This document shows, in pieces, positions 11,070 to 22,443 of a stretch of 64,000 bases of DNA. The translations under genes were made by a program, and so were the position numbers. Within the stretch, counting starts at the first letter, position 1; every line of letters begins with the position of its first letter. Source of the DNA: Platanthera guangdongensis. Lineage: Eukaryota > Streptophyta > Magnoliopsida > Asparagales > Orchidaceae. The DNA is taken from positions 79,100,757-79,164,756 of the forward strand of contig CM077165.1 in the NCBI GenBank assembly GCA_039583875.1. Direction: 5' to 3'. The notes under the pieces were generated by a model that had not been told where the DNA came from, did not search any database, and saw only the letters and a program-made list of their open reading frames with translations.

Positions 11070-12664
11070 GAAATCCTTTATCACCCAGGAAAGGCTAACA
11101 TAGTAGCTGATGCTTTGAGTAGAAAGACCGCCAAAATTTTCAATTTGACTGTACAGTCCTTGGTGGAAGAATTCCTATTGATGGACATTGAGGTTGGGAG
11201 TAGTACTGTGCCTGTTAGTTTAGAAGCAGAAGAACCCTCTTAGATTTCCCTAACTAGAACACATCAAAAGGATGATCCAGATTTATTACACCTCCGAAAT
11301 AGAATTGATAAGGGAGAGCTACCTGATTTCTCCTTGGATGAGTTGGATGCCTTGAAGTATCGGGGTAGATTTTGCGTCCCCGCATTGGGTGACATTCGGG
11401 CTAAGATCTGTACTGAAGCTCATGGTTCCAGTGTAGCCTACCATCTTGGTTCCACTAAGATGTATAGGTATCTAAAGTAAATTGTTTGGTGGTCAGGAAT
11501 GAAGAACGATATTGCAAAGTTTGTGTCGGAATGTTTTACGTGTCAGCATGTTAAGGCTGACCATAGGAGGCCTGGAGGTAAATTAACACCGCTTGATATT
11601 CCAAGTTGGAAACGGGAGAGCATTTTAATGGATTTCATCACTGGTTTACCAAGATCTCCCCGTGAGACAACTCTGTTTGGGTGATAGTTGATCGATTGAC
11701 TAAATGTGCTCACTTTGTGCCTTTCAATATTGGATATTCTATGAATAAGATAGCTGAATTGTACCTTGATGAGATTATCAGGTTGCATGGAGTGTCTGTC
11801 AGTATCGTATCAGACCGAGACTCTAGATTTATGTCTCTTTTTTGGAAGAGTTTACAGGATGGGTTGGGTATCGACTTGAGGTATTCCACCGCCTATCATC
11901 CGTAGATGAATGGTCAAACGGAAAGAGTAAATCAGATCGTAGAAGATATGATCAGGTGTTATATTTTGGATCACAGTGTGGCTTGGGGCGAGCGTCTCAG
12001 ACTCATGGAGTTTGCGTACAATAATAGTTATCAAGAGAGTCTGCAAATGGCCCCATTTGAGGCCTTATATGGGAGGCGTTGTAGGACTCCCTTGTTTTGG
12101 GCTGAGATTGGTGAGAGACCGTTGCTTGGTCCGAAGGCCCTTGAAGAGATGAAATGTGGCGTGACTCATATTCAAGAAAAGCTATGTGAATCACAAGAAC
12201 GCTATGAGAAATACTCTAATCAACGAAGGGTTGATCTGTAGTTTGTTGTTGGTGACTTGGTTTTTCTGAAAGTTTCTCCGATGTCTGGGGTTAAAATGTT
12301 TGGAAGGAACCACAAGTTAGACCCCCGGTACATAGGACCTATTCAGATTCTTGAATGCATCGGAGTTTTAGCATATATGCTGGAGTTGCCTGCTACCTTC
12401 CTTGGTGTCCATGATGTGTTCCATGTGAGCCAGTTGAGGAAGTGTATTCGTAATGATTGTCAAGTCCTTGACTCAGTGCCCCAGATTCAGCCCAACCTTA
12501 CATATATAGAAAGACCTGTTCGTATTCTGGATTCTCAAGATCGAGTGTTGCGGAGAAAGATCATCCCCATGGTTAAGGTTCTCTGGCGTAATCAAGACGT
12601 CGAGAGCGCGACATGGGAATTGGAGTCGGCGATGAGAGAATCTCATCCGCATCTTATCTCTTAG
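11070..12664 (+). pseudogene. pol: G1 pol: RNase H end, integrase, chromodomain-like tail
   Basis: It starts inside the RNase H/linker motif [16 protein letters not shown], where S1 is inserted. The integrase zinc region follows, with ECFTCQHVKAD, then the core with MDFITGLPRS, IVSDRDSRF and NGQTERVNQ, and the GRRCRTPLFW motif. The C-terminus (PVRILDSQDRVL ... VLWRNQDVESATWELES) resembles the chromodomain of Tekay/Del-type chromoviruses, which is thought to steer integration to heterochromatin. Damage: stops at 11241, about 11478, 11903 and 12239, plus a frameshift near 11670..11690. Several stops fit C-to-T change (CAG to TAG, TGG to TAG). Confidence 0.87.
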
Positions 12665-12757
12665 GTCAGGTATGTCTTCAGGATCTTGATAGTAATTGGG
12701 TTTTGGATTGAGTTTGGTTTTAAAGTTGTGATAAGTTTCAGGGTGAAACTTCTCTTT

Positions 12758-12763
12758 AGGGGG
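12758..12763 (+). other. Polypurine tract of G1
   Basis: AGGGGG lies six bases before the LTR start at 12770. This is the usual site for plus-strand priming. Between 12665 and here there is only short 3' untranslated sequence. Confidence 0.5.
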
Positions 12764-14150
12764 TGTGACTGTAACGCCCCCGATTTTCTGATGTCATTAT
12801 TTGATTTGTCGACGTCATAATTATGTTGTCAGGTCATTACCATCTTTCGTTTTAATGTCGGTGCTTTATCGTTTGTACGTTTTTTGCGTTTCTTGGGTTT
12901 GTTTGTCCAGTTTTCAAGATTTTGATGAGATAAGATATTTTTTTCCTTGATTTAAGGATGAGGACTTGGAGAATTTGGTTTTGTCTAGCTTTGTTGCGAT
13001 TCGAGCATTTTGGAGTCTCGGCACATGTTTGGACACTCGTGGTGATTTCCTTGCTTGTGAGAGCAGTTGATGATTGAGTCTCAAGAATGGCATGTCGGAT
13101 TCTAGGGTTGTCTTCGCTGTTGAATTCATTTAAATTCAACACGCGTTTGGGATCTGTTTTGAACTCTTATTTTCCTTGTCAAACTACTCCTAATATGATA
13201 TATAATTCTAATTAATTTTTAGCCTAATGCTGCTTTGATTCTCGGGAAGGCCCTCCTTAGGCCAGGTTTCACCCTTGGCGTTCGACGAATTTTTCGAACT
13301 GAGTTCGGATATCGAGATTGTTCTTCTTCATGATTTTTTTGGTGGTTGGCTTTGTTCTCGAGAACAGACTTTTGTTCTCGAGAAGATATTTCTTGTACTA
13401 GAGAATAGACCCCATGTTGATGCGCGAAAATGGCACCGGGGCAGCTAACACGGAGGGGGTGTTCGGTCTCACAGGCTAGGAGAGTAAGAGGATGAAGGTT
13501 GTGGGGGAAGAAGAAGGAAGGAAGCTTCTGAGTGCTCGAGAGTGGAGCAAACGCTTGTCAAGGAGGTTACGGGGATAAAGGAGAGGGTTGATGAGTAGAG
13601 GAGGTTGATCAAGAGAGGAGGAGGTTGATCAGGAGAGGAGGAGGTTGATCAGGAGCTGTCTAGCAGATGGTTAATATGACAGTTGTGCTTGCAGGTTGGT
13701 TGCCGAGAGAGCTGAGCTAGGAAGAAGGGAAAGAGAGGGGGCCGCTAGCAGAGGCAACAGCAGACTTCGCCTGCCGCGGCCTAAGTATCATTCTTGCGAC
13801 GGGCTTTCCTTTTATTAATAGCGAGAGTTACAAGCTTGCCAATACACCTTTACAACAAAGCAATAAAGGGTACAAGAAGGAAGCTGGCGGCTAAGGAAGA
13901 AGAATGCTAGAGGATGCCGCGTAGACTGAAGAGCGAAGCCGGCAAGCCGCACGGTTAAGCAAAGGATGCAAACCGCACGAACTGGAGAGCGAAGCCGGCA
14001 GGCCGCACGGCTAAAGGCACAGAGGGGGATGCGGACTGAGAAACGGGGTCCGCAGGAGCTGGGCTGGCTGGCTAACTCCGGGCGTGAGCACCTTGGCGAT
14101 GACGAGAGCTCTAGCGCCGAGCAGACCCCCCGTATGAGAGGTATGGGGGC

Positions 14151-14158
14151 TATTTATA
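14151..14158 (-). promoter_or_regulatory. TATA box of the NA LTR
   Basis: TATAAATA on the minus strand. In the right LTR the equivalent site near 20088 reads TATTTATT on the window strand and is slightly decayed. Confidence 0.6.
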
Positions 14159-14224
14159 GGCCCGAGTAGGTAACGGCTTGCGGTGACGTTACCCCCGGTG
14201 AGACGGTAACTTGAGCGAGATGGA

Positions 14225-15250
14225 GACGGAGTCCACCGAGTACGCCATAGGCCGCTCGGACTGGGACTTGGTACTGAAGCCGGAGCTGCTGTTGGCAAAA
14301 TGGGAGACTCAGTGGCGGACTGCGATGCGGGTTCGCGGAGTCCGTCACTGCTGAGCTGGGACTGTTTGCCTACTGCTGGGGTGGCAGATGCTGGAAGCTA
14401 TGTGGCGGACTGTGAGGAGAATCTGCGGAGTCCGCCACTGCTGAACTGATCGAGCTGCGAATGGATGCGAGCTGGAGAGTGCCCGCGGTGTCTGGCGAGT
14501 CCGCACAAGGGTATGTGGACTGGGACTGCCTTCTGAAGGATTTGCTGAGTGGCGGACTGGAAAGAGTCTGCTACTACTGACTGAGTCCGCACGAAGGCTG
14601 CGGACTGATGAGGAAGCTGCTACTACTGGCGGAGCCTGCGACAGGCCTGCAGTCTGAGGAGGAGGTTAACCCGCTGCTGCCGAGAAGTTGGTGCTGGCTA
14701 AGGAAATGGCAGACTACACAGAGAGTCTGCCAAGTCCGCGGCTGCTGCAAGGCTGAGTCCGCTTGCATTGGAGATGGAGAGCTTGTCTATTGAGGCTTTG
14801 GGGGTTCATCGGTGAAGGCGGACTGGAAGTCTTGATCGCACTTCGAGTCCTCCCAGCTCGTGAGGAACTTGGACTGCTGCTGGTCTTGGCCGGTAGTCGG
14901 AGTTGGAGTGCGCGCACTGTAGGCGGGTTGGAGGACTCGGCTGCCCATGCTGCTGGGGGCAAGGACTGAGCGGCCTGTTGCCGGCCTGGGCAGATAGGTA
15001 GTTGAGTCCAACTGAGAGAGTCCTGCGGAAACAACCTCGCGGTTAAGCTGAAAAGAGGGCGGCCTGCACAGGCGGACTACGGAAGCAGTCCGCGGACCCA
15101 GCCGACCAAGGAAAGGCGCGCGGCCTGGGGGGTCAGACCGCTGAGACCGCACAGGCTGCGCGGCCTGAGCGGACAGAGAATTATGTCTGCCCAACCTAGG
15201 GCATCACGGCCTCCAGGAGGAACCCGGGGCAGGATGCGATGAGCGTGCTG
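14225..15250. repeat. GCGGACT/AGTCCGC motif cluster in the NA LTR
   Basis: Dozens of GCGGACT or AGTCCGC units in both orientations, upstream of the TATA box on the transcribed strand. The duplicate cluster in the right LTR is at about 33640..34660. The motif also dominates the Copia-1 LTR. Confidence 0.75.
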
Positions 15251-15569
15251 GCTGCCTTGGAGAGGATCGCCGATTTCGGGGTTAACATAATCCCCGCACT
15301 TTTTTAAGTTCTGAATAGAACTTCGAAAAAGTTGGAGACCCACGAAAATCATGATCCACCCCAACGGAAAGAGAAGGGGGGCAAGGAGAGATAGAACCTG
15401 AAGCCTCTCCTTTGGAGTTTTGTGCTGCCTTTCTATTTTCCTGTAAGAGGAAAGCTAGGGTAGGCATGTATGGGTGGTACATTGAGTGTGTACCTGCGTT
15501 TTCCTTTGCAAAACGAAGAAGGTATATCTTCTACTGAGTTCTGCAAAATGATGGTGAGGAAAGCACAGA

Positions 15570-16400
15570 GACATAATAACTTGCAAGTACCTGATGTAGG
15601 CTTGCAAGCACCTTTTATCCTCTGCAGAAAAGGAAGGATGAAGAACATACGAGAAGGAAAAATGAGCTGCAAGTACCTGGAAGGAACTGACAAGTCTTTG
15701 CTAGTTTATGCAAAAGAAGAGTTAAAGGTATGCACAGTATATGAAAGTAACTTGCAAGTACCTGTGAAAAAACTCGCAAGTATCGGATGATCTTTGCAAA
15801 ATGAGAGTTAGGAACAAACATGATATACGTGAGTAGCTTGCAAGTACCTGTGAAGAAACTTGCATGGGTCTGCTGATCTCTGCAAGAAGAGAGTTAGAAG
15901 CAGGTATTGTATACAAAAATAAGCTGCAAGTACCTGGATATTACTTGCAGGTGTCCGCTAATCACTGTAAAGAAATGAGTGAGCAACAAACATAGAATAA
16001 TGAATTAAACTACAAGTACTAGGATGAGACTTGCAGGTGTCTGCTAATCACTGCAAAGAAAAGAGTGAGCAGCAGACATATACATGAAAGAAGCTTGCAA
16101 GTACCTGTTGAGAAGGCTTGCAAGTGTTTGTTAATCTCTGCAAAGAGAAGAGTTAGAAGCAAACATATAAATATGAAAGGAGCTTGCAAGTACCTATGGA
16201 GAAGGCTTGCAAGTGTTTGCTAATCTCTGCAAAGAGAAGAGTTAGAAGCAAACATATATATATATATGAAAGGATCTTGCGAGTACCTGTGAGAAGGCTT
16301 GCAAGTGTTTGCTAATCTCTGCAAGGAGAAGAGTTAGAAGCAAACATATAAATGAAAGAAGCTTGCAAGTACCTGAGAGAAGGCTTGCAAGTGTTAACTG
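15570..16400. repeat. About ten tandem copies of an 83-93 bp unit
   Basis: Each unit contains CTTGCAAGTACCTG, a second CTTGCAAGTGT-type half, and CTGCAAAGAGAAGAGTTAG followed by AAACATA. Start points fall near 15579, 15666, 15750, 15836, 15923, 16010, 16093, 16182, 16275 and 16361. The right-hand units are most alike, suggesting recent expansion there. It lies in the 3' untranslated part of NA. Confidence 0.85.
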
Positions 16401-16401
16401 T

Positions 16402-17641
16402 TGATGAGATAAGGCCGATATGACCAAATAGTAAGGAAAATACCTGATTAACTATTTATCATGAAGTCCAGATCAATAAATCGAGCGTTAACTGTTGATA
16501 TGGCTGGATGGACATGATCAGATTAGCAGAGAAGTAACTTGACGAATTCTTCCAATCTTAACTAGATTGCAATAACAGGGCTTGATGATCGAGTAGAATA
16601 AGATTCTTTGATCAATGTTTTTTTATTACCATTATATTTTGATAAGAGTAATGAATAGCCCTGTGAATCTTCATCTGATAGAGCTTGAGCAAGCGATGTA
16701 TATAAGATGAGCATAAGTGAATGCTGGAAATCCTTTTGGTAGGTGGGATCAACCTGTTCACCTGTGAAAGAAGGCAGTTGACAAAAAGAGGTCTATACTC
16801 GGAAGTGACTAAAGAAGGCTAGATGCTGCCACAGGTGTTCCCCGTGGGCCTTATGCATCGCTTGCCTGAGAAAATCATCCTGAGTATAGTCCTACTCAAA
16901 GCAGGCTGGCCGCGCATCCTCTAGGAGGGCACAAAGGAGAAAAGCAAGGGGAAAATCCTGAGAAGGATCGCTAGATGGACTGCTCTCTTGCCTCGGGTAC
17001 AATCATCACTGATCAATGAGACTAGTTGCGCCAAGTGGCCTATTGCTTGTCTGTGGATTGATCAGTGGAGTTGTGGGAACCTGCGAAGGCACGGATCGAG
17101 AGTACCAGAGAGTGTTCGGCCATCACAGTTGTGAGATAATCGAAGAGGCAAGGCTACGCTTGATCGCCATTGCTTGTCAAGCAAAGATCATCGTAACTGT
17201 AATGTATCCTTTGTGAAGCATAGCAGAGCTAACACATGGGGCTCTCCTAGTACACACTCTGTGTCACATGTTGGCTAGGATCCAAAGTCTGAAGCCCAAC
17301 ATCGTAGATTGAACGGCTCCCAGTACACATATGGGTAAACTCCCGCCATATGTGGTCGAAGCGGTCGTGTCAGAGAACAATCCACGGAGGGAGCATTTCG
17401 GACTTGACAATATCTCATTGGTGTAGTGATCTCTTTGGCAAAGAGAAAAAATAGAGGAGGAAGCATCACAAGAAGGGAATTGTGTCAGTATAAGATCCCA
17501 GATAAAAGCTTTGGTGAAAAACAGAAAAGAACACTGAGAAGTGCTTTGAAATGAAAATGTCTGAAAAGAGAAAGGGTAAGAGTTGAGATAACCCATCAAA
17601 GTTGTGAGAGAATTTGAAGGACTGTGAAGTCCTTTGCTGGC
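16402..17641 (-). other. NA 3' non-coding region
   Basis: No pol-like or other recognisable protein is encoded on either strand. Short open frames here have no family features. GTTAACTGTTGAT occurs twice (about 16395 and 16487), and a close variant, GTTAACTGTTAATG, spans the inner edge of the right LTR at 19350. Confidence 0.5.
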
Positions 17642-19297
17642 TTAGAATAGCCTTCCAAGCACACCCCCGTCGTCGGCATCGAAGCATTCGATAGTTTTGT
17701 TAACAACGAGGAGAGGAGGCTCTTCGACTAGATTCACTCTTTTGGAGGGGCAAGGAACATCTGCAACTTCTTTGCCCTTTACGGTTGATGGATCAGGGCG
17801 ATCTTCTTTGAGAAGTAGATCACGCATCTTACCCTACTGGAGCATCCTTTTCACAAGCTGGCAGAGTGCTCGGCAGTACTCAGTCAAGTGGCCTGACTCT
17901 TTGTGGAACTCGCAGTATGGCTCGGAGTCTTTAGACCTTTGATCGGTTGGTCGGTAGGGCTTCTTGTAGTTTGCCCTGTCTTTCATGATCTGTCTTACTT
18001 CTTGCATGGCCTCGTCGAGATCAGACTCATGCAAGTCATTGTCTTGCTGCTGATGAACTGTTGCTGTTTGAGAAGAAGCTAGTGGTAGTAATGAATCTTG
18101 AGCACGTTCACGACTCGGGAAGGAGTATCGAAGGCGTTGAAACCTTCTCTCCTTTCTTGAATGAGATGGGAAATGATTGCGAGGAGACCTCAGAGGCTGT
18201 TTGTGAAAAGGATCTTTCTCTGATAAGAGCTTGGAGACGAAGCCTGGGTTGCTTTTTTCGCCTCGGATGTACGAGTTGGCTAAGGCAATCAACTCTTGGA
18301 ACGTTCTTGGAGCTCGGACATTGGCTTCGCATTTGAGAGGCCCTTCACGAAGACCGTGGATAAGAGCCACTCGGTACATTTCTTGATCAGCAATCTCGAT
18401 GTCCAAAATCTCTCTTTGGAATCGATCAACAAACTGAGACCAAGTTTCATCACTGCGCTGCTTGATCTCAAAGAGGGCTTCAGGACCGCCATTTCTCTTG
18501 GTGGAGGTAGAGAATCTGAGAAGAAACTCCCTTTGTAGATCAACGAAGGAAGTGATGGAGTGAGGACGGAGGCCATAGAACCAGTCCCTCACTTGCCCAT
18601 CAAAAGTAGTGACAAGGAGCTTGCACTTGGTTGTATCTGAAAGAGTCTTGAGAGCAACAGCCGACTCAAAAGCTTGCAGATGCTTTACTGGATCAGTCTC
18701 TCCAGTGTAGATTGGTAATCGGGGCTCTTTGAAGTTTGCTGGAGTTGGCTCATGGGGAACATTCTCTGTGAATGGTGAAGGCTTTTCTTGATCTCCGATA
18801 GCATAAGGATAAAAAGGAGCATAAGCTGCAGCTGCAAACGAAGCAGGAGGATAAAAAGGAAAAGTTGCTACAGGAGGAGCAAAGGCAGGAGTTGCAGGGT
18901 AGGGATGACTTCCCTGAAAGTTGAGAAATCTAGCAGGACTTCCCCGGGCTGCTTCCCGGAAGAAGTTTTGGCGGGCAGCAAATTCTTCATCTTGAGATCG
19001 CAGGGGGGCTGCAGGACCTTGAGGGAAGGTTGCTGTATAAGGAGGAGGATAGAATGGCGTGCAAGCTGAAGGACAAGCTTGTTGGTGCTCCAATGTTTGG
19101 GTTGGGTTGATCGGAGCAGCTGAAGCAACTGGAGTTGTTGCTAGTTGAGAGTCTAGTCACTGTGTGATTGCAGCGAGCATCTGGTTGATTTCTTGGAACT
19201 GCTGAGCATTCTAACGGCACGATTGTTCGAAGGCTTCCCAGAGAGGATCTTCTCCAGGACTTGGAGCAAAGTTCTCGGCTGGTTGGTGATCTGACAT
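17642..19297 (-). pseudogene. gag: NA gag, broken by three in-frame stops
   Basis: The ATG at 19297 (MSDHQPAENF) starts a gag frame that can be followed to 17642. It has a Pro/Ala/Tyr-rich N-terminus, then a retrotransposon gag domain (PIYTGETDPVKHLQAFE ... WFYGLRPHSI ... FVDRFQREIL) as in Tat/Retand-type gypsy elements. A Cys/His motif, CEFHKESGHLTEYC, is a plausible variant knuckle. In-frame stops occur twice before 19093 and once at 17834, with the frame continuing for about 60 residues after the last. No protease follows. Assignment to the Tat lineage is inference from the gag domain only. Confidence 0.8.
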
Positions 19298-20986
19298 GGT
19301 TAACTGTCACTGTTCACCGTCTGATCGGATCTGAATATCACGTGTTAACTGTTAATGTGCGAAAACGGCACCGGGGCATCTAACACGGAGGGGGTGTTCG
19401 GTCTCACAGGCTAGGCGAGGAAGAGGATGAAGGTTGCGGGGGAAGAGGAAGGAAGGAAGCATCTGAGTGCTCAAGAGTGGAGCAAACGCTTGTCAAGGAG
19501 GTTACGGGGATAAAGGAGAGGGTTGATGAGCAGAGGAGGTTGATCAACAGAGAAGGTTGATCAAGAGAGGAGGAGGTTGATTAGGAGCTGTCGAGGAGAC
19601 GGTTAATATGACCGTTGTGCTTGCAGGTTGGTTGCCGGGAGAGCTGAGCTGAGCTAGCAAGAAGGGAAAGAGAGGGGGCTGCTAGCAGCGGCAACAACAG
19701 ACTTCTCCCGCCGCGGCCTAAGTGCCACTCTTGCGACGGGCTCTCCTTTTATTAATAGCGAGAGTTACAAGCTTCCCAATACACCTTTACAACAAAGCAA
19801 TAAAGAGTACTAGAAGGAAGCTGGCGGCTAAGGAAGAAGAATGCCAGAGGAGGCCGCACGGACTGAAGAGCGAAGCAGGCAGGCCATGCGGTTAAGCAAA
19901 GGATGCAGACCGCGCGAACTAGAGAGCGAAGCCGGTAGACCACGCGGCTAAAGGCACAGAGGGGGATGCGGACTAAGAAACGGGGTTCGCAGGAGTTGGG
20001 CTGGCTGGTTAACTCCGGCCGTGAGCAACTTGGCGATGACGAGAGCTCTAGCACCAACCAGACCCCCGTATGAGAGGTATGCGGGGATATTTATTAGGCC
20101 CGAGGAGGTAACGGCTTGCGGTGACGTTACCCCCGGTGAAAGATATAGTACTTAAACACCTAGAGGGGGGGTGAATAGGTGACCAATTCTTGTTAAAACT
20201 TTAATGGCAGCAATCAGTTAATTTCACAAAATCTAATCTACTATTGCACAACAATCACACAGCATTCACAGCAATTAACAATCACAGCAGACACATAGTT
20301 TTATAGTGGTTCCCCAAGCTTTGGGTACATCCACTTTCCCCCTTCGCCTATCTAGCAGTGTACTAGATTCGGCCAAACTCCTTCACTATCTCAGAACCCA
20401 AACTGGTTCCTACACCTCAGGCCCAAGACCCTACAACTCAGCTTTTCCACAAAGACTACACTCAGCCACAAAGGCCTACACTCAGCCACCAAGGCCTACA
20501 CTCAGAGATTCCAATCTCCTACACTCAGGCTCCCAAAGCCCTACACTCAGCCTTTATAATTACAGGCTTACAAAAACTCAGATCCAAAGGATCCTACAAG
20601 ATAAAAATGATTAAACAATTGTTAACTCAGCAACCCAAAGACAAGAGAGGGGAGTTGTGAGTTTCTTGATGAGTTCTTGGAAGAACTCAGCTGGAATCAA
20701 TCTGACTTAGCTTTCTTCAAAGCTTCTTGAAAGTAGAACTCAATAAGACTGACTCCTTCTGCAGTTGATCCTTGATCTCTGCTTCTTAAGATCTAGAATA
20801 AGTCTGAACCCTTCTTCTCAGCCTAGTTCCAATGGCTGATTTCTTGGATGGAGCTCTCTCTCTCCAACTTCTTAGATCTGCACTTGAATCTTCATGGAAT
20901 AGCTAGATCTTCTTTGTTGAATACTTGATCAATGATTTGAACAACACCTTTTTTTTAACAACTTCTTCTGTAGACAGCATAGGCCT

Positions 20987-20994
20987 ATTTATAG
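20987..20994 (-). promoter_or_regulatory. TATA box, left S2 LTR
   Basis: TATAAATA on the minus strand, about 155 bp downstream of the nearest TGTCGACA. Confidence 0.65.
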
Positions 20995-21150
20995 GCCTTC
21001 TTCATGGTAACTGGCTGGTCCGGTCCATAACTGAATTCTGACAACTCTGACAAGTGCTGTAGACTGGCTGGAACGGCAGCTGTCAAGTCATCCAGTCAGT
21101 TCTTGAAAATTCTCTAACTGTCTGATAGTGTCGAGACTTTCTATCTTTAA

Positions 21151-22010
21151 GTGTCGACACTTATAGACCAAGTGTCGACACATGTTGTCTAAGTGTCGAC
21201 ACTAGTCTATAAGGTGTCGACACAACTCCTTGTGTTGTTGATTCTTTATCTCGACACTGCTTCTTCTTCATGTGTCGACACTGAAATTGAGTGTCGACAC
21301 AAGTACTTGTACTTCAGAATTTTTGCTGAATTCTTCTAAGTGTCGACTCAACACCTTTGTGTCGACACATCTTCATGTGTTGTATCTGTCAAGTGTCGAC
21401 ACTGCTTCTTGGTGTCGACACATGTCTTCAGTGTTGATACTTGTTGAGTGTCGACACAGCTCCTTGTTTCGACACATTCTTCTTCTTGTTGAGACTTCAG
21501 CTGAGTGTCGACACATTCCCATAGTGTCGACACTTGTACTTAGAATAATTTGTTGATCTTGCTGTTCTTCACTAAGTGTCGACACAGCTCCTTGTGTCGA
21601 CACTTTCTTCCAGTGTTGACTCTTCTGCTAAGTGTCGACATATTGTTCTGGGTGTCGACACTTACTTTAAGTGTTGACTCTTCTGTTGAGTGTCGACACA
21701 TTGTGCTGGGTGTCGACACTTGTACTTGGTCTTTGCTAGCTTTTGCTGAGTGTCGACACAGCTCCAAGTGTCGACACTTTCTGATGTAGACACAGCTTCA
21801 CTGGGTGTCGACACAACTGTTAAGTGTCGACACAGCTTCACAGTCTTTTCTTCACTGAGTGTCGACACAGCTCCTTGTGTCGACACTTTCTGTCTGGTGT
21901 CGACTCAGCATCCCTGGTGTTGACACAATGACTCCAAGTGTCGACACTGCTTGCCTGGGTGTCGACACAACTCCTTAAGTGTCGACACTTTCCCTCTGGG
22001 TGTCGACACA
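21151..22010. repeat. TGTCGACA palindrome array, left S2 LTR
   Basis: 28 exact copies by hand count in about 860 bp, mostly GTGTCGACAC. Near-matches include TGTCGACT, TTTCGACA and TGTTGACA. Confidence 0.92.
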
Positions 22011-22152
22011 TGGACTTAGAAACTTTTCTTCTTTCCTGTAAATACTTATCCTGCACATGTAACTCAAAATACATCAAATACATTTTGATGTATATCATTG
22101 AGTTGGGTGAGGCTTCTACAAATCAGGTATATTTAGACCAATGTACCCAACA

Positions 22153-22163
22153 ATCTCCCCCTA
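22153..22163 (-). other. Polypurine tract of S2
   Basis: TAGGGGGAGAT on the minus strand, directly abutting the 3' LTR. The 280 bases between here and the end of the env-like ORF (22164..22443) are AT-rich with nothing I can identify. Confidence 0.85.
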
Positions 22164-22443
22164 TTTGGAGAAGTCATAACCCTTAGTCAATGATATACAC
22201 CATTCATAATAAAAACACAAAATGATGTAAGACAGGATTATGTAAACAGGAAAGTACATCACATGTATAAAATTAACATGCATATACAGATAGATTGCAT
22301 CACAGAACAATTTTGAAATAAATTTAACACAACAAATTTATCACACAAAACATTGTTCCAATACTTTGTCATATTCTTTGTCAAAAGTTTACAGCATGAT
22401 TTATATCAAAAGAACACATGGTAAACTTAAGAAATGTTCTAAG

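Larger units (their letters stand above)
13415..15287 (-). repeat. 3' LTR of NA (left copy, uninterrupted)
   Basis: The window strand begins TGTTGATGCGCG and ends GGGGTTAACA. It is GC-rich with many GCGGACT/AGTCCGC motifs. It is the empty-site version of the interrupted right LTR: the sequence runs without a break through CCCGG at about 14194..14198, exactly where S2 is inserted in the other copy. Confidence 0.88.
20137..22152 (-). repeat. 3' LTR of S2 (left copy)
   Basis: 2016 bp, from TGAAAGATATAGTAC to GTACCCAACA. It has 28 exact TGTCGACA copies and a 7-base G tract near the end, against 13 bases in the other LTR. It is 32 bp longer than the right LTR because of one palindrome-containing segment near 21867..21898. 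Confidence 0.95.

Noticed and set aside
15570..16400. Centromeric satellite
   Set aside because: Only about ten units, wholly inside the NA element. Nothing shows large arrays or centromere context.
17264..17599. A possible pol fragment or small gene in NA
   Set aside because: The short open frames have no catalytic motifs and do not continue the gag frame. Treated as 3' non-coding sequence.
21151..22010. CRISPR-like array of short repeats with spacers
   Set aside because: The repeat is an 8 to 10 bp palindrome with irregular spacing inside a plant LTR. There are no cas genes, and the same motif appears in three more elements at the same place in U3.
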